The notes below the pieces were generated by a model. The model searched no databases. It was not told where the DNA came from and worked only from the letters and a program-made list of their open reading frames with translations. A program made the position numbers and the translations under genes. From Chloroflexota bacterium (lineage in GTDB: Bacteria; Chloroflexota; Dehalococcoidia; SM23-28-2; RBG-16-64-32), in assembly GCA_022565075.1 (NCBI GenBank), contig JADFKG010000014.1, positions 1 to 20,711 of the forward strand: a stretch of 20,711 nucleotides of DNA. The letters are read 5' to 3'. Of the stretch, positions 7,384 through 15,030 are shown piece by piece (positions within the stretch are counted from its first letter, which is position 1; every line of letters starts with the position of its first letter).

Positions 7384-8375
7384 GAAAGCCGAAACCGCTG
7401 GTCGAGATCGCGGGCACCGGCCGGTTCCTTCCCGACAACGTCGTGACCAACGAGGACCTCGCCAAGACGCTCGATACCACGGACGAGTGGATACGTACTC
7501 GCACCGGGATCCGGGAGCGTCGCATCGCGCCGGACGACATGGGTGCCGCCGATCTAGGAACCGGCGCTGCGAGGAATGCGATGCGAAGCGCCGGCGTCGA
7601 GCCGGGCGAGATCGACGTCCTCATCGTAGCCACAGCGACGCCGGACCGGTTACTGCCGTCGACCGCGTGTGACATCCAGGCCAAGCTCGGGTGTAGCAAC
7701 GCCGTGGCCTTCGATATAGGGGCGGCCTGCAGCGGCTTCATCTACGGTCTGACCCTGGCAGAGGGGTACCTGACGGCTGGTCGAGGGGAAGTGGCTCTCG
7801 TCATCTCCGCTGAGAAGATGAGCTCGATCGTCGATTGGGAGGACCGCTCCACCTGCGTGCTCTTCGGCGACGGCGGCGGAGCGGCCGTCGTTCGCCCCGC
7901 CAACGAATCGGGGCGTGGAATCCTGTCGAGCCACCTCCGGTCGGACGGGAATCTCGGCGAGCTCTTGTATCGACCGGCCGGTGGAGCTTTGCACCCGATG
8001 AGTCAAGCGGTCCTCGACGACAAGACCCACCTCGTCCGCATGAAGGGCCGGGAGGTCTTCAAGCACGCCGTTCGCAACATGGCTGAAGCGTGCGATCACG
8101 CGCTGCAAACCGCGGGCCTGACTCCAGACGACGTCGATCTTCTCATCCCGCACCAGGCGAACATGAGGATCATCGAGTCGACCGCCAAGCACGCTGGCAT
8201 CTCGATGGACCGGGTGTACGTCAACGTCGACCGATACGGGAACATGAGCTCCGCGACGGTCCCCATCGCGATCGATGAAGCTCTGGAGCAGGGGCTCATC
8301 GGACCGGGCTCCAACGTGCTCCTCGCCGCCTTTGGCGCGGGCTTCACATGGGGCGCGATGGCGCTCCGTTGGTAG
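7380..8375 (+). CDS. fabH: beta-ketoacyl-ACP synthase III
   Basis: KAS III starts fatty acid synthesis by condensing acetyl-CoA (or a branched starter) with malonyl-ACP. It has 331 aa, normal for the family. The catalytic triad is intact: Cys117 in GAACSGF, His258 in LIPHQAN, Asn288 in YGNMSSAT. The N-terminus shows TDEWIRTRTGIRERR and the C-terminus AFGAGFTWGAMAL, both family signatures. The ATG at 7380 is set by GGGAGG four bases upstream and overlaps the plsX stop. fabD follows 15 bases later. All residues needed for activity are there, so this is a functional gene and the last complete one before the junction. Confidence 0.97.
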   Translation: MRKPKPLVEIAGTGRFLPDNVVTNEDLAKTLDTTDEWIRTRTGIRERRIAPDDMGAADLGTGAARNAMRSAGVEPGEIDVLIVATATPDRLLPSTACDIQAKLGCSNAVAFDIGAACSGFIYGLTLAEGYLTAGRGEVALVISAEKMSSIVDWEDRSTCVLFGDGGGAAVVRPANESGRGILSSHLRSDGNLGELLYRPAGGALHPMSQAVLDDKTHLVRMKGREVFKHAVRNMAEACDHALQTAGLTPDDVDLLIPHQANMRIIESTAKHAGISMDRVYVNVDRYGNMSSATVPIAIDEALEQGLIGPGSNVLLAAFGAGFTWGAMALRW

Positions 8376-8390
8376 CAGAAAGAGGCGAAC

Positions 8391-8819
8391 GTGTCACTCG
8401 CGCTGATCTTTCCCGGGCAGGGGTCACAGGCCGTTGGTATGGGCCGTGCCCTCGCCATTTCAGATGCCAGGGCCGCCGCCGTGTTTGCCACGGCAGACGA
8501 GGTGCTGGGGTTCCCACTTTCGGGTTTCATGACGGAGGGCCCGGAGGACGAGCTCACGGCCACCAAGAACGCACAACCGGCCATCCTCGCCCACTCGGTG
8601 GCCGTGCTGCGGGTCGTCGAAGACGAGCTCGGTCCAGTGGCTTTCGCTGCCGGGCACTCGTTGGGCGAGTTCAGCGCGCATGTGGCGGCAGGTACCCTCA
8701 GCTACGAAGACGCGCTGGCGGCGGTTCATCTCAGAGGCGAGCTGATGTTCCGAGCGGACCAGGAACGGCCGGGAACCATGGCTGCGGTGCTCGGCCTGAG
8801 TGACGACGAGGTCGAGGCG
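8391..8819 (+). other. fabD: FabD 5' part (malonyl-CoA:ACP transacylase), truncated at junction
   Basis: Residues 1-143 are typical FabD. IFPGQGSQ is at 6-13, the residues around NAQPAILA line the oxyanion site, and the nucleophile elbow GHSLGE places the active Ser at 90. The stretch LRGELMF and GTMAAVLGL (128-136) also fits the family. FabD is normally about 310 aa and needs a His near 200 and the C-terminal GQV.P/NPV.W region; all of this is missing. Transfer of malonyl groups to ACP would not be possible. The expected downstream genes of this cluster (fabG, acpP, fabF) do not follow. Confidence 0.92.
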
Positions 8820-10028
8820 CTGCCTGCGGGCGTTCGCGCGCGAATCCGCGGCCTGCAGACGCACGGGCAGCAGGTGGACCTCGCGCCGCCCGGACGACGC
8901 ACCGCCGTCAACCTCACCGGCCTCGCCCCGGCCGACCTGCACCGGGGCATGGTCCTGGCGCATCCGGGCGCGCTCCGAACGACCAGATCGGTCGACGTCC
9001 GCCTGCGCGCCGTCCCATATCTCACGCGGCCCGTACGGCACAACCTGACCGTCACCCTTCACACCGGCGCCGCCGAGGTCGAAGGCCGCCTTCTGCTCCT
9101 CGACGCCCCCGAGGTCCGACCCGGCGACGAGGCCTGGGCTCAGGTCAGGCTCGTCGCACCGGTGTGCGCACTGAGGGGCGACCACTTCGTCATCCGCGAC
9201 CCGAACGACACTCTGGGCGGCGGCCTCATCGTCGACACGGACGCGCCGCGGCACCGCCGCTTCGACACCGAGGCCATCGCTCGCCTCGAAACGCTGGCTC
9301 GCGGCTCACCTGAAGAGCTGCTGCTCGCCGCGATCGCCCTCGCCGAGCCGGCGACCGCAGGCACCGTCGCCAGCGACGACGAAACGCGGGCGGCACTCGC
9401 GACGCTGACCGAGGCAGGAGACGTCATCGCCCTGGGCGAGGGCGCGCTCACGGACGATTCGGCCCTCTACACACGCGCCGGGCTCGACGCCGCGACAGAG
9501 TCCGTCCGCGACGCGCTGGCGTCCTACCACGCCGCCACACCACTGCGGCCGGGGATGCCCCGCGAAGAGTTACGCGGCCGCCTGCGACTTGAACCGGGGG
9601 CGTTCGACCAGCTCATGGCGCGGCTGACCCGCGATGGACTCGTCGCCGAACGCGGCAGCGCGGTCGGCCTCGCCTCGCACTCACCAGCCTTGACGGCACA
9701 GCAGGAAGCGGCCGCGTCTGCTTTCCTCGCGGCTCTGCGCGCAAAGCCGTTCTCGCCACCAACGGACCAGGCGCCCGAGGGGGACGTGCTCGCCTACCTC
9801 GAAGGAGCGGGCGAGGTCGTTCGCACGGGCGGCGTCATCTTCGCCGCCGAAGCCTATCGCGAGCTCGTCGAGCGCATCGAGACGCACTTGAGAGCGCACG
9901 AAACGATCACGCTGGCGCAGGCGAGGGACATGTTCGGCACGTCGCGCAAGTACGTGCAAGCGCTGCTCGAGCACCTGGACGCGCAGCACATCACGCGGCG
10001 CGTGGGCGACTTGCACGTTCTGCGCTGA
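8391..10028 (+). CDS. chimeric open frame: FabD N-terminus joined to SelB C-terminus
   Basis: One uninterrupted 545-codon frame beginning with GTG (ribosome site AGAGG at 8381-8385, five bases before). Residues 1-143 are malonyl-CoA:ACP transacylase; residues from about 144 onward are the C-terminal part of selenocysteine elongation factor SelB. Neither part is complete: FabD is about half length and lacks its catalytic His, and SelB lacks the GTPase domain. No linker separates them, and the change falls inside the codons for EVEALPAGVRA. The two proteins have no known functional connection. Codon choice switches at the join. I therefore regard this as a product of two joined genomes, most likely an assembly chimera, and not a true fusion gene. 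Rearrangement in a real chromosome cannot be excluded from sequence alone. Confidence 0.85.
   Translation: MSLALIFPGQGSQAVGMGRALAISDARAAAVFATADEVLGFPLSGFMTEGPEDELTATKNAQPAILAHSVAVLRVVEDELGPVAFAAGHSLGEFSAHVAAGTLSYEDALAAVHLRGELMFRADQERPGTMAAVLGLSDDEVEALPAGVRARIRGLQTHGQQVDLAPPGRRTAVNLTGLAPADLHRGMVLAHPGALRTTRSVDVRLRAVPYLTRPVRHNLTVTLHTGAAEVEGRLLLLDAPEVRPGDEAWAQVRLVAPVCALRGDHFVIRDPNDTLGGGLIVDTDAPRHRRFDTEAIARLETLARGSPEELLLAAIALAEPATAGTVASDDETRAALATLTEAGDVIALGEGALTDDSALYTRAGLDAATESVRDALASYHAATPLRPGMPREELRGRLRLEPGAFDQLMARLTRDGLVAERGSAVGLASHSPALTAQQEAAASAFLAALRAKPFSPPTDQAPEGDVLAYLEGAGEVVRTGGVIFAAEAYRELVERIETHLRAHETITLAQARDMFGTSRKYVQALLEHLDAQHITRRVGDLHVLR
8811..8834. other. junction between two genome segments
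   Basis: The FabD-like sequence is recognisable up to LSDDEVEA (ending 8819), and the SelB-like sequence from LPAGVRARIRG (starting 8820). The exact breakpoint lies somewhere in 8811-8834, because a few bases (gcgctg and neighbours) would be compatible with both genes. No repeat, insertion sequence end, tRNA or recombination site is visible here. Left of it the genes belong to a yceD-fabD cluster; right of it they follow a selB/secDF neighbourhood with a different codon bias (strong preference for GGC and GTC). Confidence 0.8.
8820..10028 (+). other. selB: SelB 3' part (selenocysteine-specific elongation factor), missing GTPase domain
   Basis: About 400 residues of SelB, the factor that brings Sec-tRNA to UGA codons through an RNA hairpin. 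The first visible part is the end of EF-Tu-like domain 2 (RGLQTHGQQVDLAPPGRRTA, then LHRGMVLAHPG). Next comes domain 3 (VRHNLTVTLHTGAAEVEGR, FVIRDPNDTLGGG), then the winged-helix repeats of domain 4. It ends with the hallmark DMFGTSRKYVQALLEHLDAQ and ITRRVGDLHVLR. Missing is everything N-terminal, including G1 (GHVDHGKT), DxxG and NKxD. The intact gene in the source genome would have continued upstream. Its presence suggests that organism uses selenocysteine. The TGA stop abuts the secDF stop on the other strand with no spacer. Confidence 0.9.
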
Positions 10029-12545
10029 CTAGGCGCTGACGGTCGCCGGCTTTTCGGCCCTGCGCCAGGGCGTCAGACGGCGCAAGATGCGCCCGAAGTC
10101 GCCGTATTCCCAGGAAACGAGTATCTGGCTGGCGATGAAAATCGAGCTGTACGTCCCCGCCACGATCCCCAGCAGCAGTGCAAGCAGCAGCACGTTTACC
10201 GCGCCAGCGCCGAGCAGGAGCAAGGCAAGGATCGCGAAGATGACGGTGATCGACGTGTTCAGCGAGCGGGCCAGCGTCTCGGTCAGGCTGGCGTTCACGA
10301 TCTCGTCGTAGGCGACGCCCGGGTTGGTCGTCACGTTCTCGCGGATGCGGTCGAAGACGACGATCGTATCGTGCACGCTGAAGCCAAGCACGGTAAGCAC
10401 GCCCGTGATGAACATGGCGTCGACTTCCGTACCAAACACCTTGCCGAAGATCGAGAATGCACCGATGACGAATAAGACGTCGTGGCCCGCGGCGACCAGA
10501 GCGGCGATGCCGTATCGATACGATTTCGGCACGCTCCGGAACGCCCATGAGATATAGGCCAGTATGGCGATGGACGCGAAAGCAACGGCGATCGCCGCGC
10601 TGACTACGATCTCGTTCGAGACGATCTCCGAGACCTGGTTGAAGTTGAGGACCGTGAAGGCGCCGAGACTGGCCTCGATGCTGGCTTCAAAGGTGTCACG
10701 CTCCGACGCGGGCGTCGGCCCGATTGGCGGCGACGGCGGCGTCTGTAACTCGTCCATGCGAATAATGAAGTCGCCATCGGAAGTCCGCTGGACGCGCGCT
10801 TCGTCGTGACCAGCATCGGCCAGCGCACCGCGCACGTCGTCCTGGTCCACCAGATCATCGACAAAGTCGATGGTCGTCGTCGCGCCGCTCGTGAATTCGA
10901 TGCCCGGCTGAAGGGCAGGCGGTATCAAGAGCGAGATCACGCCGGGAATCAGGATGATCGCCGACATCGCGAAGAAAAATCTGCGGCGGCGAACGAAATT
11001 GAACATGACGGGCTTGCGCGCGGGGTCCGGACGTTCCACAGGCTGCAGGTCGCCCGCGAAGAGCCACAAGTGCCGCTCCAGGCCGAACCCGACGAGGCTC
11101 CGCAGCAGCGTCCGCGTGACGATAATGGCGGAGAACATGCTGAGGATGACGCCGATGCCGAGGGTGATGGCAAAGCCACGCACGAGGTCGGCGTTGAACT
11201 GCTCGCCAAACCAGATCAGGATGGCGCAAGTGATCAGCGTCGAGATATTGCTGTCCCGGATCGACGACCAGGCACGGTCAAAGCCGCGCTCGATGGCGAT
11301 GGAGAGGCTGCGCCCGGCGCGCAACTCCTCCTTGATCCGCTCGAACACAAGAATGTTGGCATCCACCGCCATTCCCACCGATAAAACGATACCGGCGATG
11401 CCGGACAGCGTGATCGTTACCGGCCCGATGATCGGCCCGAGCTTGAAGATCGTCATCAGAACGGCGATGTAAGTTATGAGCGCTGCGACCGAGAGTAGTC
11501 CCGGAAGCCGGTAGTAGATGACCATGAACAGCATCACGGCCAAAACGCCGATGATGCCCGCCTGCACACCGCGTACCAGCGTCTGGTCGCCCAGCGTGGC
11601 GTCCACCTCCGTCGTCTGGATCGTGCGCAGCGGCACCGGGAGCGCGCCCGAGTTGAGCTGGATCGCCAGGTTCTTGGCCTCGTCGAGCGTGCCGATGCCG
11701 GTAATAGTCGTGACGCTCTGTGTAATCGTGATGCTGACCTGGGGCGCGCTGATCAAATCATCGTCCAGGAAGATCCCCAGGGGCCGCGGCGGGGACGACA
11801 GGCGCGCCGTAATCTGTTCGAAAAGCAGGGTGCCTTGGGGGGTGAACTCAATCGCCACCACGACCTGGCCGGAGGCATCGAAGGTCGCCTGCGCGCTACC
11901 GGCCTTGACCTGACGGCCCGTGAGCGTCCTGATTTCGTCGTTCCGTATGCCAGTCGCCGGCTGCCAGACGACTTCGCCCGAAAGCTCCAGGGTGGTACAC
12001 ACTCCGCGGTTCACCTGTGCGGGGTACTCCACCGAGAAACGCTCACCCTCGGCGGTCTCGCAGATGATGAGCCCGTCCTCGTCCTCCTCAGCTTCCATGA
12101 ACCGCAGCAAGGCCGTGCGCCCGATCAGGTCTTCCGCCTCCTCAGGCGTCACACCGGGTAACTGGATCGCAAGCCGGTTCTTGCCTTCGCGGGTTACTTC
12201 CGTCTCGGAAACGCCGAAACGGTTGATTCTGTCCTCGATCACGTCCTTGGCGGCGTCCATCGCGGCGTCCACGTCCGTCCCCACAGGCAGCGCCGAGACG
12301 TCCGCCTCGGTCAGAACGTAGGTGCCACCCTCCAGGTCGAGGCCCAGGCTCATCGCCTCGCGGTCAGACTTGACGATCCAGCCGAGGAAGCTATCGAAGG
12401 GCTCGGCTTCCGTCAAAGGCCCCTCGGGATAGTCGGCCCAGTCCGGCAGGTACTTCTGGGGGTAGCCGGGCCAGACGACCATTATCGACACGATGCTGAC
12501 GATAATGATCCCGATCAGGAGTGGCAGGGTTGTGCGATTGCGCAT
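10029..12545 (-). CDS. secDF: fused protein translocase subunit SecDF
   Basis: An 838-aa single-chain SecD-SecF, the RND-type partner of SecYEG that pulls exported proteins using the proton gradient. SecD half: N-terminal membrane helix (about 8-25), periplasmic-type domain with LGLDLEGGTYVL (67-78) and DRINRFGVSE (105-114), then QLNSGALPVPL (296-306) and the membrane motif GMAVDANILVFERI (391-404). A linker around 490-520 leads into SecF, with a helix at about 523-542, GIEFTSGA (548-555), the GHD motif (Asp689) and GFSVHDTIVVFDRIREN (721-737). Asp394, Asp689 and Arg733 match the conserved proton-relay positions. The start is 2 bases after the yajC stop, and AGAGG lies 7 bases before the ATG. 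Fused forms are known in Thermus, Bacillus and others. It converges on selB with no intergenic base. Confidence 0.95.
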   Translation of the reverse strand: MRNRTTLPLLIGIIIVSIVSIMVVWPGYPQKYLPDWADYPEGPLTEAEPFDSFLGWIVKSDREAMSLGLDLEGGTYVLTEADVSALPVGTDVDAAMDAAKDVIEDRINRFGVSETEVTREGKNRLAIQLPGVTPEEAEDLIGRTALLRFMEAEEDEDGLIICETAEGERFSVEYPAQVNRGVCTTLELSGEVVWQPATGIRNDEIRTLTGRQVKAGSAQATFDASGQVVVAIEFTPQGTLLFEQITARLSSPPRPLGIFLDDDLISAPQVSITITQSVTTITGIGTLDEAKNLAIQLNSGALPVPLRTIQTTEVDATLGDQTLVRGVQAGIIGVLAVMLFMVIYYRLPGLLSVAALITYIAVLMTIFKLGPIIGPVTITLSGIAGIVLSVGMAVDANILVFERIKEELRAGRSLSIAIERGFDRAWSSIRDSNISTLITCAILIWFGEQFNADLVRGFAITLGIGVILSMFSAIIVTRTLLRSLVGFGLERHLWLFAGDLQPVERPDPARKPVMFNFVRRRRFFFAMSAIILIPGVISLLIPPALQPGIEFTSGATTTIDFVDDLVDQDDVRGALADAGHDEARVQRTSDGDFIIRMDELQTPPSPPIGPTPASERDTFEASIEASLGAFTVLNFNQVSEIVSNEIVVSAAIAVAFASIAILAYISWAFRSVPKSYRYGIAALVAAGHDVLFVIGAFSIFGKVFGTEVDAMFITGVLTVLGFSVHDTIVVFDRIRENVTTNPGVAYDEIVNASLTETLARSLNTSITVIFAILALLLLGAGAVNVLLLALLLGIVAGTYSSIFIASQILVSWEYGDFGRILRRLTPWRRAEKPATVSA

Positions 12546-12547
12546 GC

Positions 12548-12904
12548 TTATCCTCTAGCTTCTAGTCCTGCGGATCCGTCGGATGATTTTCTCTCATTGG
12601 CGGCTTCGTCCTCCGGCGTCTCGGCCACGTTCAGCCGCTCAACGATGGCCGAAGCCACCGCGCGCACCTCGACGCCTCCGAGATCCAGGATGACCTCGGT
12701 CAGACCCGGCTCGTCCGGGATGCGCACATCCTTTACAACAGCGATAAAGCCCGACTGTGTCAGCACCTCATCGCCGACGCGCAGGCTCTGGAGCTGCTGC
12801 CTCTGCTTCTTGCGTTCCTGCTGCACCGGCCGCAGGAAGGCAAAGTAGAAGAGCAAGGCGATCACCAGCGGATAGGCGAGCGCGATCACCCATAGCGATT
12901 CCAT
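12548..12904 (-). CDS. yajC: preprotein translocase accessory subunit YajC
   Basis: YajC, the small membrane protein of the SecDF-YajC complex. It has 118 aa with one N-terminal transmembrane helix (about 5-24, ending FYFAFLRPVQQ). A positively charged helix (QERKKQRQQLQ) follows, then the conserved small beta domain LRVGDEVLTQSGFIAVV. The RPxxxxxKKxxxxxxxLxxGDxVxTxxG pattern is the family signature. It is followed after 2 bases by secDF. The 43 bases between it and cca contain only a weak ribosome site (TAGG) and no clear terminator, so it is probably part of the same minus-strand operon. The C-terminal 25 residues are acidic and look disordered. Confidence 0.95.
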   Translation of the reverse strand: MESLWVIALAYPLVIALLFYFAFLRPVQQERKKQRQQLQSLRVGDEVLTQSGFIAVVKDVRIPDEPGLTEVILDLGGVEVRAVASAIVERLNVAETPEDEAANERKSSDGSAGLEARG

Positions 12905-12947
12905 AGCTAAATAGCCTAGCGGATTCGCCGGTTAGGCGCAGCGCTGA

Positions 12948-14435
12948 CTACTGCTCCGTCTCCGCCAACCGCCGGCGCGCTAGCTCCAGCGCCTCTTCCC
13001 GCGTGCTGACGTCGCCGCCGGCCTGCGCCTCACGTACCGCCTCCAGCAGTTCCCCGAGCAGCGCGCCCGGCTCCAGGCCCAGCTCGCGCATCAGATCGTC
13101 GCCGCTCACGAGCTTCGGCGGCGAGGTCACGCCTTCATCCGCGAAGCGCAGTCGGAGGATGTGGCTGACGACGGCCACGTGCGCCCGGAAGCCTTCCCGG
13201 CTGACGTTCGGCCCCACAGTAGCCAGGTGGTCCGCGAGCGAGAGGAACAGCGTATCGACGCCGGCCTCGCCGGTAGCGCGGAAGTAGCGGTAGACGGCGC
13301 GTTTCGTCGGTGCGCGGTCCTGCGCCATTTGCACCGGCCGCAGGTGCGCTTCGATCATCCTCATGACGATCTCTCGCTCGCGGCCAGAGAAGCGCAGTCT
13401 GCGCATCAGCCGGCCCGCGATCTCGGCGCCGGCATCGCTGTGACCGAAGAAGCGCATCCGGCCGGACTCCTCGAACGTCTTCGTCGCCGGCTTACCGATA
13501 TCGTGCAGGAGACCACAGAGCTTGACCAGCGCCCGGCGAGGCGTTCCGGCAGCCACCGGTTCGCGGAAGTAATCGCGGCCGCCGTCCCACCATTCGAGCG
13601 CGCTCCACAGCTCCCGCCACAAGCGCCCGTTTCGCTTGTCAGCCGACGGTTCGTCCGCGAGCAGAGCGTCGAGCGCATCCACTGCTGCGATCGAATGGCC
13701 GAAGACGTCGTGGTGGTGCTCCTTCGGCTGCTCAACGCCGCGCGTCACGTCCATCTCCGGCAGAACGGCCGAGAGCAGCCCCAATTCGTCGAGCAAGCGC
13801 ATGCCGGGAACCGCCTGGGGCGCCGCTAACATCCGCATCAGCTCGTCGCGTTGCCGTTCCGGCGCCGCCTCCGCCACTCGCGCCGCGTGCCGGGAGATCA
13901 TCTCCCGCGTCGACGTCTCGATCTCGAAGCCCAACTGCGCGGCGATGCGCGCACCCCGCAGCGGGCGCAGCCGATCCTCCCGCAGCGCCTCTTCGCTCGT
14001 CGCCCGAACGAGGCGGGCCTCAAGGTCCGCGAGGCCGCCGGTCGGGTCGATCACTTCGACCGCGCCGGCTGCCACCTCCGCCAGGGGCGCGCCCAGCGCA
14101 TCGATCGTGTAGTCGCGCCGGCGCAGGTCGTCCTCAATCGTCCCTGGCACAGGCGTCAGGTCGATCGTGACGTCGCCGTCCGGCAGGACGATGCGAGCGT
14201 GCCCTCGCCCTTCGTCGAGCGTGACGAAGTGGCCGCCCAGTTCGCCCGCCAGCTCCCGGCCAACGGCGAGCGAGTCGCCCGCGAGGGCTACGTCCAGATC
14301 GCGCGCGGGCAGTCCCAGGAGCGCGTCCCGAAGGAAGCCGCCGGTCGCGTGAGCAGACACGGCGCGCGCCTCGAAGAACGTCGTTAGCCGCTCCAGTAGC
14401 CGGCGCTGTTCGGGGGCGACCGTAATCCGCCGCAT
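12948..14435 (-). CDS. cca: CCA tRNA nucleotidyltransferase / poly(A) polymerase family with HD domain
   Basis: A class II nucleotidyltransferase of 495 aa, most likely adding or repairing the CCA end of tRNA. The head domain shows GGFLRD (32-37) and the metal-binding DLD at 46-48 (RDLDVAL), followed by the RRDYTIDALG motif. The neck has IDPTGGLADLEARLVR and EDRLRPLRGARIAAQLGF, where RLRPLRG replaces the usual PLRMLRA. The C-terminal part has an HD phosphohydrolase domain with LCGLLHDIGKP (His311-Asp312) and FGHSDAGAEIA. An A-adding or CC-adding enzyme, or a poly(A) polymerase, cannot be separated by eye. It starts 12 bases after def and ends 43 bases before yajC. Ribosome site is weak (GAG eight bases before ATG). 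Confidence 0.9.
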   Translation of the reverse strand: MRRITVAPEQRRLLERLTTFFEARAVSAHATGGFLRDALLGLPARDLDVALAGDSLAVGRELAGELGGHFVTLDEGRGHARIVLPDGDVTIDLTPVPGTIEDDLRRRDYTIDALGAPLAEVAAGAVEVIDPTGGLADLEARLVRATSEEALREDRLRPLRGARIAAQLGFEIETSTREMISRHAARVAEAAPERQRDELMRMLAAPQAVPGMRLLDELGLLSAVLPEMDVTRGVEQPKEHHHDVFGHSIAAVDALDALLADEPSADKRNGRLWRELWSALEWWDGGRDYFREPVAAGTPRRALVKLCGLLHDIGKPATKTFEESGRMRFFGHSDAGAEIAGRLMRRLRFSGREREIVMRMIEAHLRPVQMAQDRAPTKRAVYRYFRATGEAGVDTLFLSLADHLATVGPNVSREGFRAHVAVVSHILRLRFADEGVTSPPKLVSGDDLMRELGLEPGALLGELLEAVREAQAGGDVSTREEALELARRRLAETEQ

Positions 14436-14447
14436 GCCGTCTCGACG

Positions 14448-14963
14448 TTAGCGGGGCGTGGTCTCGCGGCTGATGCTCTCGCCCGGCTCCACCTTTTGCA
14501 GCTCGTCCAGGCTGTCGAGGTGGTCGATGTAGAGCGTGCCGTTGATGTGGTCGATCTCGTGCTCTAGCGCCTGCGCCAGCAACGTGTCCCGCGCCTTAAT
14601 GCGCACCTCTTTCCCCTCGCGATTCAGCCCCTTCGCCACGACGACGCGGTGCCGCACAAGCTCGGCGTGATAGCCGGGCACGGACAGGCAACCTTCGTCC
14701 ACCTGGCGCTCGCCGGCGACCTTCACGATCTCCGGGTTGATCAGCGCGAACGGCTCCTCATCCGGAAGACCGATGACGATGACCCGCAGCGAGACGCCGA
14801 TCTGGGGCGCCGCCAGACCAACGCCTCGCGCCGCCTCCATGCTCTCGATCATGTCGTCGATCAGCTGCTGTATTCTCGCGTCGCGCTGGGGCGCGTTGGG
14901 CACGCGCTTCGCCTTCTGGCGCAGCACGGGCTCGGGCAGTTCGCGGATGGGATGGACGGTCAT
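14448..14963 (-). CDS. def: peptide deformylase
   Basis: Peptide deformylase removes the formyl group from the initiator methionine of new proteins, using a metal ion. All three motifs are present: GVGLAAPQIG (motif 1), EGCLSVPGY (motif 2, metal-binding Cys) and QALEHEIDHINGTLYID (motif 3, HExxH). I chose the ATG at 14963, giving 171 aa beginning MTVHPIRELPEPVLRQKA. That is the usual family start, and it has GGAG at 14970-14973, six bases upstream. The open frame extends 80 codons further up, but that part has no family similarity and overlaps the next gene. It is first in a minus-strand run def-cca-yajC-secDF. Confidence 0.95.
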   Translation of the reverse strand: MTVHPIRELPEPVLRQKAKRVPNAPQRDARIQQLIDDMIESMEAARGVGLAAPQIGVSLRVIVIGLPDEEPFALINPEIVKVAGERQVDEGCLSVPGYHAELVRHRVVVAKGLNREGKEVRIKARDTLLAQALEHEIDHINGTLYIDHLDSLDELQKVEPGESISRETTPR

Positions 14964-14969
14964 GTATCG

Positions 14970-14986
14970 CTCCAGGCAATATTCTA
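14970..14986 (-). promoter_or_regulatory. candidate -10 box and ribosome site of def
   Basis: On the minus strand TAGAAT (plus 14981-14986) matches five of six bases of the -10 consensus, and GGAG (plus 14970-14973) sits six bases before the def ATG. No good -35 is visible at 16-18 bases. The 67-base gap between def and the divergent gene at 15031 must hold the control elements of both directions. Confidence 0.35.
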
Positions 14987-15030
14987 GCGCAGCCTTGCCG
15001 CCGCCAGTCCTGCCCGCCATCATGTAGCCG

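Noticed and set aside
8391..10028. A genuine new bifunctional FabD-SelB enzyme
   Set aside because: Both halves lack essential catalytic parts, the join has no linker, and codon use and gene neighbourhood change exactly there.
10806..11384. Plus-strand open frame opposite secDF
   Set aside because: It runs through the conserved SecD/SecF membrane region and is rich in Arg, Asp and Glu without any recognisable motif; a shadow.
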